Of a DNA stretch of 64,000 nucleotides, positions 22,234 to 33,599 are shown one piece after another. The number at the start of each line of letters is the position of its first letter. Positions within the stretch are counted from its first letter, which is position 1. Origin of the DNA: Zychaea mexicana (lineage: Eukaryota > Mucoromycota > Mucoromycetes > Mucorales > Lichtheimiaceae). The notes below the pieces were generated by a model. That model did not search any database. It had not been told where the DNA came from and saw only the letters and a program-made list of their open reading frames with translations. The DNA is taken from the NCBI RefSeq assembly GCF_025766255.1, contig NW_026516704.1:248001-312000 (forward strand), written 5' to 3'. Both the position numbers and the translations under genes were made by a program.

Positions 22234-22569
22234 GAGTATTAATCAATAACAATTAATATTACTGTAAACAGTAAATTAATTTTAGTTAAGGATTTCACTG
22301 TCAAGCTAGCCTTCATCCAGGTATTCCTCAGCTAGAGAATGGACTTACTCACTATTGTTCCGCCACCATAAGTGTTGAATTAAACATTCAGGGATATTAC
22401 ATTTTAAATAGTTTAAAAGATTTATACAAAATATAAAAAAGTTAAAAAAAATCTTAAATGTTTAAAAAAATTATAATCTAATTTTTTATTTTTTTATATA
22501 TATCTTTAAACAATAATATACCTGTAATTAATTAAACCTTTTTTAAGCAACTACTAAGGATTAATTCCC
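22234..22569 (+). repeat. AT-rich MITE, copy 1 (GAGTATTAATC family)
   Basis: Starts GAGTATTAATCAATAACA and ends GGATTAATTCCC, inverted ends flanked by TTA on both sides. Internal blocks (TTTTAGTTAAGGATT, then CTGTCAAGCTAGCCTTC, CCGCCACCATAAG and an A/T-rich stretch with TAATCTAATTTTTTATTTTT) recur in the copies at 31637-31998 (opposite orientation) and 40863-41226. Confidence 0.65.
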
Positions 22570-22619
22570 TTATAAATGGTTTTTTACTGTCTCCAATGAT
22601 AAATATAGTGTTCTTCATA

Positions 22620-22740
22620 GATCAGATAATGGTTGTATCCGTATCTAAACCGTTCAAGGCAGTTACGGATAGCTAACGGATACAGATCGGATGTTTGGAT
22701 ATTGGATCGGATGTTGGATATCGAATTGGATAGCCTTGAA
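22620..22740. repeat. GGATAT/GGATCGG short-repeat cluster, possible hAT terminus
   Basis: Contains ATCCGTATCTAAACCG and then many GGATA, GGATCGGAT and GTTGGATATCG motifs within 120 bp. Clusters of this kind are typical near the ends of hAT elements; no matching opposite end or target duplication was found. Confidence 0.3.
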
Positions 22741-23542
22741 AGGCAGAGGTGATTTCAAAATTAGTAGACGGAAATCTTAATGTAGATTGTTCTTTGAATG
22801 CTTAAAACTCTCAACGCATATTACTTTGAAGAAGTGTGTGGAGAACAAGTCTGCTATAAAGAAACGGTTCACCAAAAGATATGTGAATATTGTATTAGCG
22901 TTTTATCTCACAATAAGAAAAATAGAGACATCAGAGGAGTAGAGGAGAGGAGAAAAAGGGCGCGGACAAAGCATTGGCAACTTTATAAAAGATATAAACG
23001 TCTTTATGTGATAATGAAAATGAGAAGTGCTATAAATACGAGTTTTTTTTCTTATGCGTAAGAGTTTTTCTAAGCGGGTTTTTAAGGTAGCTGTGCTGTG
23101 AAACCTCATATAGCCAATCCAATTGCCGTCTTACACGTATGAGGTTTTTGCCAAAGGAACTGAACAGCATATGCATACGAGATTTTGTCTACCCATCAGT
23201 CTTCCCTTTTTTTAGATGGCCTTATCAAAATAACTAGCTATTGTCATACTTCTTGATGTAAAACTACTCATTTAATTGGCACAATGGATTTAATTATACT
23301 ATTCTTTTCGAGATCTTACAGGATTCTGTTCTGCCACTATACAGTGATGGCATATATAAGTTTTGCATTCCTTCTTTTCTTTAAGTTCTTGGCCTTTTCC
23401 CAATATTGGATGGCACACTAAGCTCGATATCAGGATCCTAATCAATCAAGTATTTAATTTGTTTGTGTGGAGGAGTTTTCTACCGAGTCCACATAGGTAA
23501 CAATTACTTATAAAAGAACTCTAGGCAGCGCTCTTTTACACG
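22741..23542. other. Spacer with diverged outlying copies of the 76-bp repeat
   Basis: No supported gene. Fragments such as TACGAGTTTTTTTTCTTATGCG (23038-23060) and CATACGAGATTTTG (about 23175) resemble the start of the 76-bp unit that follows. Confidence 0.4.
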
Positions 23543-23795
23543 TACGAGTTTTTTTAATCTGTTTCCACATAAATCATAAGTAGCGGGGACAGATTGTGAC
23601 AGTTGTCTGCTTACGCATACGCGTTTTTTCTATCCTGGTTCTATGTAAATTATAACTAGCTGGTGCAAATTTTGACAGCTATCTGCTAACGCGCACGAGT
23701 TTTTCTAAACCTGGTTCCACGTAGATCATAACTAGCTGGGACAAATTTTGACAACTATCTGCTTACGGGTACGAGTTTTCTTAAGCCTGGTTACA
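23543..23795. repeat. 76-bp tandem repeat, about 3.3 copies
   Basis: Units start at 23543, 23618, 23694 and 23770 with (T/C)ACG(A/C)GTTTT. Each contains a CTGGTTCYAYGTA-like block, TATAACTAGCTGG, and (AAATT)TTGACARCTATCTGC(T)TACG. Units differ by scattered substitutions, so the array is old. Confidence 0.75.
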
Positions 23796-24511
23796 GTGAG
23801 TTATTTGTTAATCTGAAGACCGTTCAGCTCTATAGGAAGTTGGAGGTTCTTAGGAAACTTGCTCACTGTACTTTCGAGTACCATATGCTTCTCAAATGTA
23901 GAAAGACTATCATCTGACATATTAAGTAGAAATAGTAGTGAGGGTAAGTACAGTCTTCCTACTTCATAATAAGACCAAGACTCCAACATCGAAACATTGC
24001 GCCTTACATATATGACTTACATTCAAATGATCCTTACATCTGAAACAGCCATTTTATCTATAGCTGAAGATCTAATAGAAGGTATTGTAGAAGGAGCAAA
24101 AATCTAAATGAATAGGATCTAATGCAGATAGAAGGTGTTGAAGATCTCAGGTCTTATGCACGAACTCGCATGTGGAAAAGTGCATATTTCGTTCCATTGT
24201 TTCTAGAAACGTTTAAATAGTATCTGCTAGTTTTCATTACCTTTTCCCGGTAATATCTTGTTGTAACAACCCATTTGTTTATCTCTCCCCCATTTCATTT
24301 CTATTTTTCTCTTTCTGATACAATTACCATTATTCACTTTATACTTACTCTGTTCCCAACAAAACCTAGAAACGTCAAAGATTGTTGTGATTCCATCGGC
24401 ACGTAGAGTAGCCGTGTAAATAAAATAAGAAATATACAGAAAAAAGAAAAGAAGATGGGGAGCCAAAGTCTGTTGCAGAATGGTGAAAAAAAGGAGAGAA
24501 ATTTATTTGGC
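23796..24511. other. Spacer, no gene seen
   Basis: Sequence between the tandem repeat and the end of family F copy 2. No recognisable motif. Confidence 0.4.
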
Positions 24512-25927
24512 CTAGTCGGGCAATGTATCCATCGTTTTGCTGCTGATGACTACCGATTCGTCGACAGCTTGTCAGCGTGGCACCAAATCAGCTCTAGCTT
24601 TTCTCTTCTTCAACAACGCAATAAGCGTATCCAGCTCACCTAAATATTCAACAACCTTAAAGTATCATAATTCGTTTAATTCCATTCTTTTAAAAACCCA
24701 CTTGCCCCAACATAAGTTTGAAAATCTTACTAATTGTTGATTACGGTTGCTGGGGATAGCAACATGCAAAACCTTTGACTCTCCTACTATTTCGTCATCA
24801 GAAATTTCGGGCGACATGTACTTGGGAACCAGGAGACGCTCGCCATTAACCCATCGCATCCCCAAACTCGCTTGATGTGTGGCGTTCGCAACTTTTTGAG
24901 CCTACAGCATCTGCTCAACCAATGTGTATAAGTGACTCATTCAAAAAAATTAACGAATTTTTACAGCATAAAAGTAATAAGTACTGACTCGCCAAACACG
25001 CCCAGAACGTTTCTTCTGGAGCTTAAGCCTGTCATTGCTGCTGCTCCCCTCCTTCTTCTGGCCTCAGAAGTACCGGTGGACCTTCATTCGTAACTGCTTC
25101 TGGTCCAGAGCACCTAGGCAGTATGCTATGATGGTCATGGTTACCTGTTCATTATGACTAGAACGGAAGGTCTCGTCATACTTGTATCCCGCGGGAAGGG
25201 GAAACGCACAATGGCGTTGATGGATGTCCCTCTGGTACATATTGACTACTATTAAGTGATGGCTACAAAGGATTGTATTACAAGAATATCAATAGACCTA
25301 CAAGCACTTTTTCCACCTCGCTCTTGGGCATATGAGGTGTCGTCGATGCAACAACAGGCTGCTGTGCCCCAAGCATGGCTGTAATAACGTGCAGTTGACG
25401 GCGTGTTACCAGATTTTTGACTTCTAAGAGCACCTGCAGCAGTCGCTGTTACGAAACTGTTAAATTTCAGAGTTTAACAGCCCGCTTAACAGTACGTAAC
25501 AGCTTAACAGGGCATTTCGTGCAGCAGTTACTGTTACGAAGCTGTTAACTTCACACGGCGTTGGTTTTAATGAAAGCTTTACCCTTTCTCCTGAGCAGGG
25601 GGCAGCGGCAGAAACGTCAGACAGGCGAGTGGCGTTAGAAGTAGCGTTGTTCAATTTGAAGATTACAAACAAAGAATGAAGTGAGATATAGCTTTATTTT
25701 TCAAGTCCTTTTTCTCGATTCAAGAAACTGTTAAATTTAACAGTTTTTGTTTGTTCGGGCTGTTAAATTTAACAGGACGTTAACAGCAACCGCTGCAAGG
25801 TCTGGCTGTGAAATAAACTATTAAATTTAACATAACAGGTTCTTAACAGCGACCGCTGCAGGTGCTCTAATGCCGCACACTTGTCTTGCAATTACACGAC
25901 GTTATCACGAAGGTTGGCGACCTCCAT
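24512..25927 (-). pseudogene. Family F protein, copy 2, interrupted by a MITE
   Basis: Read on the minus strand: a coiled-coil start (MEVANLRDNVV-stop-LQDKCAAL), the MITE at 25428-25867, then EVKNLVTRRQLHVITAML with the frame restored, an intron near 25297-25249, YKYDETFRSSHNEQVTMT, KQLRMKVHRYF-stop-GQKKE, a basic stretch (KLQKKRSGRVWR), an intron near 24988-24902, then VPKYMSPEISDDE, HVAIPSNRNQQ and, after another intron, ELDTLIALLKKRKARAD. The order (coiled coil, helical K/R-rich block, acidic MSxExSDxE motif, P-W/N-R motif, C-terminal helix) matches copies 1 and 3. The stops fall where Gln, Trp and Arg are expected (TAA, TGA, TGA). I do not recognise the function; it is dead here. Confidence 0.6.
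25428..25867. mobile_element. PIF/Harbinger (Tourist-like) MITE, 440 bp
   Basis: Ends GAGCACCTGCAGC(A/G)GTCGCTGTTA in inverted orientation, flanked by TAA on both sides (25425-25427 and 25868-25870). TAA/TTA duplications and GAGCA-type termini are typical of Tourist-like MITEs. The interior holds many GTTAAATTTAACAG-type palindromes. It sits in an exon of family F copy 2, and removing it with one TAA restores that frame. Confidence 0.8.
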
Positions 25928-27645
25928 TGCTGCTGCATATTACTGGCATCACTGAGCAATTGCACTGGTGGTGTTAGTGGTGTTGTTGTTAATAGAAGAC
26001 ATCTAATATCAAGGATACAGGCAAGTCAATATCAGAAAAGTCTCATTGTATATGGCTTTGATCTTTTAGGCTTTACGTTTTAGACAGATCAAGGGGGAGT
26101 GGTAAGAAGCAAGCATAAAAGTAGGACTGGGTCGACGTTAAGTATTATTTCTATATCCTAGTAGTGTGCATGGTCATGGTGTGCATATTTGATCAGATTG
26201 TGTTAAGCACGAATAGCAAGTATATAAAGTACTTTTGTGGTTGTTCCTCTTTTCCCTCTCTCTTTCTATTTCTCTTCTACAATTAATAGTCGTATGGTCC
26301 CTTCTAAAGTAAGTATTTCTTGTTCTTTCTCCCTCCTAACTGCTGCTTTTTGATTACTTTTTCATCTTTATGTAACTGTTCTTTGTTTCCTTTATGGGAG
26401 TTACTCATTAATAATTAAATGTTCAACAAATCTTGATTTCTTAGAACTTTAATTAATTAACACTGGGCAGGAGGGGTAATATAAAGGGGCAAAAAACAGC
26501 TGAATATAAGCTGAATATACTGCTTGTCATCCAAATATAAAGCTATTTTATAACCGCTTTATAGTTCCTGCAAAAGGCCGCTTTTTTATCACATATTCAG
26601 CTGTCTTTAACAGCTTTATAGCTGGTTTCCAATTTTGATAATGGGTAGTGCATATGCGTAGAAAGAGATCCCCCAATTGCTTTACATACGGACTAGGTAC
26701 TCCATCGTGCATATAGAGGGGTGCATAGCATATTTTAGCGCAATCGATTTTGGGCATATACTAAACGGATGAAATAATCGCAGCACATCTTGATTACTGT
26801 ATAGCAGTGATGATTATTATAGTATGGTCATAAGCAACCAATTTATTTATTCCATTATTAAAGTTCTGAAAAACATTTACAGAGCAATAAAAAGCATTAA
26901 AGGGGCGGTAAAAATAAATGCGAAGCATGAAAGGAGTCTTCTATGTATATTTGTGTGAATGTGGTGCATAAAATCTCTAGATGGTGATGGGGCAAAGGCA
27001 AAAGGGTGAAGCATACTGTATGTGTTAATGAGTCTGTGACCCACTCAAGAAGAACGAAGGTAACCTGTGCTGCAGCTAGACAGAAGCAAAAATATGGGTA
27101 GCTTTACCGTACCTGAAAAGTTCGGCTTAGACGGTGCCAACAGCGATCAGACAGTGGGCAACATGCATGCAGCAGTGCAAATGGGGATCTACGTGGATAT
27201 CCAGGTTGGAAGACCATGCAAAGTACAAACAAGCTATGAATGAGGAAAGAAGGCTTTTAGTGAAAGAAGAACTATAGAAAGAAAGTATGTAAACATTACA
27301 AAGGGAGTACTTACAAGCTTCAACTCGTATGGATCATGCCTATGATATTGGATAGGAAAACCGGTCGTTTCATGAGCTACATATGCACACGAAATAAAAT
27401 ATCCTTAATAAAAGCTGCAGAGACTCCAGGGTAGTTGAAGAGCGATAAAAGCAAAGAGTGCCTTACAAACCTATGGTACTAGGTCCTTGAGAGAATAGTG
27501 TATCGTAGCAGCCAGGAAGGAAGAGAAAAGGAAGAGAAAGAAACAGAAAGAAAGGCATAAAATACGAAGGAACGATCGATGCAAAATATAACTAACCTAA
27601 AATACTGTTGAAGTCATGCTGACCATGCATTAAAGGCTAATGTTC
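25928..27645. other. Spacer, no gene seen
   Basis: Upstream of the family F ATG the coiled-coil frame may continue through two more stops to about 25990. At 26218-26312 a TATAAA, a pyrimidine-rich leader and ATGGTCCCTTCTAAA|GTAAGT resemble the promoter and first exon of a Merlin-like gene, but nothing recognisable follows. The rest is featureless. Confidence 0.35.
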
Positions 27646-28149
27646 AATATAGGAACCCGGGCACTTTTGAGCGACATGAGTGTCGGAGTTTCTTTAAATT
27701 TTGTGTAACGGTAACCCAATATATCGCATATGTGTGTACCAAATTTCGCAATCACAGCTATAAAACTCGCAGAGATATAAACAGGCAACGTAGTGGATAT
27801 CATATCTTGTAAAATTAATAGTGATGGCTACCTCTAAAAAAAATAAAAAAGATACTAGCAATCTCAATATGAAGACAATGACTACATTTCAGACCAATCT
27901 TAAAGCTCTAGCACGTAAGAATAAATGAATATTATCTACACTGATAAATAATGATACTTGAAGAATGAAAATTCTCAAATCTCAATAATACTTTCAAAAT
28001 AAACACTTTTCTTTAGCTTCAAAGAGTGAATAGTACTGTAAAAGTACTATTAGAGGATAACCAAAAAAATATAGAGTAAATATCATTGTATATTCAAGGG
28101 TGATAACTAGTATAAAATTATGATATGTATATACAAATCATATGCATTG

Positions 28150-29340
28150 TAGGAGTGAGATACTTACTAGAGCAAACATATAATAAATAAGTAAAGCATA
28201 TTCACTGAAAATAAAGATTAAGATATTGATATCATACCTAAGTGAGTGATAAGTAACTGATACATATAAAAAAGAAAAAAGAAGAGTAGATAGAGCTATA
28301 GTATTGCAGCTATACTAAAGTATGTATGCTAGAAACAAAAGATGTATGTAAAAAGGAAGGAAATAAATAATCTAGCTAGCACTAAAGGATGGAAACAGCA
28401 CAAATGAATGTACATAGTAAGCAAATGATGCCAGTAAAGAAAAAAAATAGGTATAGATAAATACTAAAAGACCGGAAATACTTTAACGTATGTATATAGT
28501 AAATAAAGAATACATACTAAGAGAGATTAATAGTTCAAGATAGCAATAAAGGATTTCAGACACATAAATGCATATAGACATTAAATAAAAGATGCAGAAG
28601 AGAAGTAAACAGTTACAGGTACCATCAACAGAACAAAACCATCCATATATGTATATATAAATAAAAGATGCAATGAAAAGAAAAAGGAATAGTTATAGTA
28701 CTACAAAAGGTCTCGAACAATATAAACATATGTATGGAGTAAACAATGAATGCATGCAAAATAGAAATAAACAGTTCTAGATCAGCACTAAAGTACTAGA
28801 ACAGAATCAATGCATATATATGGTAAACAAAGAATGCATGCAAAGAGAAATAAATAGTTCTAAATAAACACACAAGGACTCAAACAGCGTTAATAGAATG
28901 TATAGAGTAAAAAAATAATGCATATAAAGAGAAGTAAATAGTTCCAGATAAACATACAAGGACCCGAACAGTGTAAGTGCAATGTATAGAGTAAACAAAG
29001 AATGCATGCAACGAGAAATAAATAGTTCCAAATAAGCACATAAGATCCAAACATGAATAACCTATGATTATGGAAAAGCAAAGTAAATGGTTAAAGATAG
29101 CTCCGAAGGATTGATGCCACTCAAATGCATGTACATAATAAATAAAAGATATTGAAGAGAAGTAGGTAGTTATAGATAGCATCAATAGATTGCAGCAACA
29201 CATTATATGTATGTATAAACAAAAGATGCAAGGAAAAGAGAAACAAATAGTTATAGTACTAGCAAAGGATTAGAGGAATATAAATGCATGTACGGAGTAA
29301 ACAAAGGATGCATGCAAAATCAAAATAAACAATTATATGC
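28150..29340. repeat. Degenerate satellite-like array, unit about 75-84 bp
   Basis: Repeated blocks such as GAGTAAACAAAGAATGCATGCA, AGAGAAATAAATAGTTC and CAAAGGATT(A)... recur throughout; the clearest units begin near 28822, 28905 and 28989, 83-84 bp apart, with weaker copies on both sides. Strand asymmetry (A-rich plus strand) produces Phe/Tyr/Leu-rich minus-strand frames, which I do not treat as genes. Confidence 0.65.
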
Positions 29341-29431
29341 AATAATCCATACCCAATAAAGTTAAGAAGATACAACAGCAATAATATGCTGTGATATATC
29401 TAGTAAGATTACCTTCACTGTTAAAAAACTA

Positions 29432-29437
29432 TATAAA
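29432..29437 (+). promoter_or_regulatory. TATA box of the Merlin transposase
   Basis: TATAAA 91 bp upstream of ATG 29523, followed by a pyrimidine-rich leader (ATTATCCCTTTTTTACTTACG) typical of fungal promoters. Confidence 0.5.
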
Positions 29438-29522
29438 GGCACCAATATTTTTCAGTTTAGTTCATTGCTATTTTCATTATCCCTTTTTTACTTACGTTCT
29501 TCATATTCTGTATCATCTAACT

Positions 29523-31117
29523 ATGGCTCTTCCAAACATTCTTGACTTTATGGCTACTATTCCAGACCATCATCAAGCTTTGACGTAAGTATATCTTTAT
29601 GTTGTTGAAATTGTGTCCTTGTAAAATGTGGTGTTTTTATAAATATATGTACTGACTTAAGGAGAATCTCCTTACTTTAGTTTTTTGGTTAATAACAATG
29701 TGTTCAGTACTACCATGGTCTGTGATGAGGGTTCATCTATGGAAGTTTACTGGCCCCCTAGTTGGAAACGACCGAAATGGCGCTGCTCGCGTAGCTGTCC
29801 TTATGGTCGGTCATCCAAAAGCATTACTACTGGCAGCTACTTTTACAACCAGAAGGCTGATATACGGATGATTCTTTTCATCTTGTACACCTTTATCGCA
29901 CGAGCTTCTGTTACAACACTCACAGCGTTGACAGGGCTCCACCGGGATACTACATCACAAATCATTTTTGATGTCTATCAGGTTATACTTCAGGATATCA
30001 CAGATGATGATCTCATGCTTGGTAACGCATTTATTTCTTTTTTTATTGATGATGCTTTTTGGGTAATTGTTGTCATTAATCAAATATATTTTTAAACAGG
30101 TGGTGAGGGCGTCACTGAAGTACAAATTGATGAAAGCAAGTTCGGTAAACGGAAATATAATCAAGGCAGTCGTGTTGAAGGTGTCTGGGTCTTTGGTATG
30201 ATCGAAAATCGTAATGGCCGAGCTGGGAAGGCATTCTTAACCATCGTGCCGGATCGTACGGGTGATACACTATTGCCACTTATTAAGCAGTATGTGCGTC
30301 CTGGTACTACCATCATCTTGATTGTCATGCGCCGTATATGCGTATAGGCGATATAGAGGACAGAAATTATACACATCATGCCGTCAACCATAGCATAGGC
30401 TATGCGACTACTGACCATGCTCCTGGTAATTCTGGTGATGATTCTGCATTGTACAATACGAATATGATCGAAGGTAATATTTATCTATATTTATATTTTT
30501 TCTTTAAAAGATAGTGAGCTCTCTACTAACTGTAGTTAATATTAGGGTTTTGGGCAGTTGTTAAGCAACAAATCAGCTGCCGCCACCGCACAGTTTCTGC
30601 TTGCCCATGGAAGCTTTTAGAATTCCTATGGCGTAGAAAGCATCAAGATGAGCTGTGGGGTGCCCTTTTACAAGGCCTTTCTGCAACTGAGTTCTCTTCT
30701 GAGAGGCTTAGTGATGAGAACACTGAATTTGTTTTGGACTCTCTCCCGACTAGGGTTCCAGGTGACTATACACAGTACGAACATCCAGCTGATAATGGCC
30801 CTTTCAATATGATGGAATTAGTCCCTGGTAATGTAGAAGAAGAAGAGGAGAGCAATGATATTAGCTCTGAATCAGACGATCCATCAGGAGACTCTGATGA
30901 TAGGTAATTATCTCTATTTATTTTCTATAACAATTCATACTCTTTTACTAATACATAGAGTCTATTTTAAAGTGAATGGTTACCTCTGCTCACCAATAGG
31001 GAACAAGGTCCAAGTGTAGTTACTCCCCAACAGGAGGCGCCACAATATAGGGTGATCCCATTGTCTCTCCTTAGAAGGTTTCCTTCTTTCCCTAGTGATA
31101 ATGACCTTGGTCTTTAG
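29523..31117 (+). pseudogene. Merlin/ISXO2-type transposase, one frameshift
   Basis: Exon 1 MALPNILDFMATIPDHHQAL ends at GTAAGT (29585). Exon 2 carries a zinc-type N-terminus (MVCDEGSSM, KWRCSRSCPYG) and ITTGSYFYNQKADIRM. After an intron (about 30022-30100) comes the catalytic part: VQIDESKFGKRKYNQG (first Asp) and FGMIENRNGRAGKAFLTIV, then a 1-bp frame change near 30310, LDCHAPYMRIGD (second Asp), HHAVNHSIGYATTDHAPG and YNTNMIEG (third acidic). After another intron come FWAVVKQQISCRHRT, an acidic stretch (VEEEEESNDISSESDD) and, after a last intron, LSLLRRFPSFPSDNDLGL ending at 31117. Only the one frameshift is seen, so it died recently or the frameshift is a sequencing error. Confidence 0.8.
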
Positions 31118-31636
31118 TTATACTAGATGCTTCTATATCCCTATATTATTATCTCATTTATATTTCAATCCCTTGCAGTTTTTTCTTATAACAATTCAGT
31201 TTTATATATCTTCTATCAATAAAATAGCTTAGTCTGGACATTTCTCTGTATTAACTATTGATATATCACTAGTAAAAAGTATAGAAAATATTTACTCTAC
31301 TTCAAAGTTTAATTGCTCCCCGAATATGTACCGCTAAGCCACAAAAATTACACCAATAAACAGCCTATTGTCTTGGCTACTTTGATGCAAAATTTCATTT
31401 GTGTAACGTCACGTGAACGCTGGGAAACCCCCGGGTTCCTATATTAGGCGGTAACCGCATCAAAAGAGTACCAAAAAAAAACCAGATCCCCCACAATAAA
31501 ATGATCCCTTATAGATCCAGGTACTTGCATTTTATCGAACCTCTTTCCTCTAATACTTCTTGTGCCTACATGATAAAATAACAAAACGAACGTAAATTAT
31601 AATAACCACTGTAGCTGTTAGTTAATGCTGTATATA
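31118..31636. other. 3' part of Merlin element and flank, no gene seen
   Basis: AT-rich sequence containing the right terminal repeat at 31430-31445; no coding. Confidence 0.4.
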
Positions 31637-31998
31637 GGCATTAATCCTTAACCATAAAGTAAAAAGGGTTTAATTAATTAGCTACATATAATTGTTTAAA
31701 CATGTATAGGAAAAAATAAAGAATTATATTATAATTTTTTCATTTTTGAAACGTTTAAGATATTTTGTTTATTTTTTTAATTCCTAAATATATTTAGGTT
31801 TTGTATAAACCTGTTTAAACTGTTTGAACTATAATATTCTTTTATAATTAATTTAAAACAGGCTAGGAGGTACAACGATGCCCAGTTCAATAAAAAATCA
31901 ATGAAGTTAAATTTTTTTTAGAACGCTTGACAGTATTAATCCTTAACTAAAATCAATTTACTATTTATAGTAATATTAACTGTTATGGGTTAATACTC
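31637..31998 (-). repeat. AT-rich MITE, copy 2 (GAGTATTAATC family, inverted)
   Basis: Ends GGCATTAATCC and GGTTAATACTC. Its reverse complement matches copies 1 and 3 (TTTTAGTTAAGGATTAATACTGTCAAGC near its start). It lies between the Merlin element and family F copy 3. Confidence 0.6.
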
Positions 31999-32024
31999 TA
32001 TTGAGAGATGATAATACTGTATAG

Positions 32025-33110
32025 ATGCCTACTGTAAGCGATCTCCAAGCCCAGCAACAATGGCGCATGGCACAGCGCGAAAATGAGGCCAACAGTAGAA
32101 CAGTGTCTTGGATCGGCAGCAGTAACAACAACAGTATAACGCGCTCTTGGATACTGTCCGTAATTTGCAGGCTGAGAACCAGGCACTGCACAAAAAGGTC
32201 GATAGAATTGGCCAAACAGTTGCTAATATGGCATATCGTACTGCCACAGTTGGTAGTAGGGCCCTCAGTGGAGGTCAATGTGTGCGGCGTTGGCATTGAC
32301 CGTCAAGTTGAAGCGCGTGGTCATCGTGTTCCACTTGTATCTGTAAGTGCTATATTAGAGAGGAGAGAGACAATTATAAAAAAAGGAAAGTGGTGAATAT
32401 TAGAACAGTAATGATTGCTTATAAGAGGACTAATGTTACAATAAATGTGTTGAAGGATTGTATACGTACACAAAATGAGCGACTGGGCGACACTGGTCTC
32501 AGGCTCGACCTCCCCTTCACAAACCAGGCCAACAAGGATGCTGTGAAGCGCCTTGTCGACTACATTAAAGGCTAAGGCTACTTCTACTTGGACAAGAAGC
32601 ATATCAAAAAATGGTCTACACCCATTTTGATAATTTAAGGACGAAGGGGAATGAGTCGCCTGAGACGAAAGCACCCAAAAAAGTGATGAGAAGACGCTAT
32701 TAGCACAGACATAGCATAAGTAGAGTAATAGGAGGTTTTGTAAGAGTATTGTCTTAACATCTGAAACAGAAATTAGTACGACGACTCAATGTTTTCCAGC
32801 AACATGCGATCGAACTGGAGGAACAGTACCCCAGTAGAAAGTCGTTGCTCTAGGATGGATGTATGTCGGAAAAGGAGACCGACAACGAAAGCAGCAGCAC
32901 TGGTGTCCTGCACAGTGGCAAGCGTGTCTCAGTCTTCATGCCCGAATGGCGTAGTGAGTGGATAATTACTTACAAAGTAGATTTCTTTATGCGTGAATCT
33001 TGACAGAGATGTTGTCTGAAGGCAAACGTTTTTTTAAAAGACTTGACGATTTCAGACCAGCTGTGGACGTTGACTCGCAGCCGAACGTGCTTGAATGATC
33101 AGTAGCATGA
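32025..33110 (+). pseudogene. Family F protein, copy 3, degenerate
   Basis: The region reads a coiled coil (NALLDTVRNLQAENQALHKK) in one frame, an intron-like stretch (32342-32455), then LRLDLPFTNQANKDAVKR and LVDYIKG-stop-GYFYLDKKHIKKW, a frame change, HFDNLRTKGNESPETKAPKK, another intron, LVRRLNVFQQHAIELEEQYP, the acidic motif CMSEKETDNE, VFMPEWRSE, an intron (GTGAGT to ACAG at 33003) and MLSEGKRFFKRLDDF. This repeats the order seen in copies 1 and 2. The stop in YIKG-stop-G is TAA where Gln is expected. The start is uncertain, because 32025 lies only 27 bp after the MITE. Confidence 0.5.
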
Positions 33111-33300
33111 AAGGCAGTTACCTTGCACTCGGCTATGTGTGAGCAGCTACAAAACTGGATGTTTGCTTAAAGTAAAGGGTATTACTAGGGACACTCCAAA
33201 AAAATGACTCGACACTCCATTTTTCCTCAAATAAACCAAATAGTTGCACAAAAATAAACAGTTGCTCTATAAATATACTAACAAAGGACTATTAAAGGAA

Positions 33301-33475
33301 GAGGAGTATTTGGAGTGTTGCAATCACCACGATGGCGTTGTAGGCGTTTGGAGTGTTTGGAGTGTTTGGAGTGTTTTTTGGAGTGTTTAAAGTGTTGCAA
33401 TCGCCATGATGGCGTTGTAGGCGTTTGGAGTGTTTGGAGTGTTGCAATTGCCATGATTGCGTCGTAGGCGTTGAG
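33301..33475. repeat. Subterminal repeat array of MULE C (GTTTGGAGTGTT and a longer unit)
   Basis: Runs of TTTGGAGTGT, plus three copies of a longer block TGTTGCAAT(C/T)(A/G)CC...GCGT(T/C)GTAGGCG, fill this segment. The right end has the matching CACTCCA runs at 37028-37080. The motif GGAGTGT also occurs inside the terminal repeats, so it is a likely transposase binding site. Confidence 0.65.
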
Positions 33476-33599
33476 CTTATGAAATTTTTTACTACTACGA
33501 TGACTGATAAGCTACGAGATGTCTATTATATAAGTTGACAAGTTTAATAAAAGAAAAAGGATAAATCCCCTTTTCTTCCTCTCTCCCTTTTCTATCAAA

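Larger units (their letters stand above)
27646..31445 (+). mobile_element. Merlin (ISXO2-type) DNA transposon, putative boundaries
   Basis: The inverted pair AATATAGGAACCCGGG (27646-27661) and CCCGGGTTCCTATATT (31430-31445) brackets an ISXO2-type transposase. The element would be 3.8 kb, with a 1.2-kb degenerate tandem array in its 5' half. I could not find an exact 8-9 bp target duplication outside the repeats, so the ends are provisional. Confidence 0.55.

Noticed and set aside
26548..26757. 69-codon minus-strand frame
   Set aside because: No homologous copy or motif in the window and no promoter or intron support.
28807..29203. Phe/Tyr/Leu-rich minus-strand frames that look like membrane proteins
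   Set aside because: They arise from the A-rich tandem array and repeat with its period; no start or splice context supports them.
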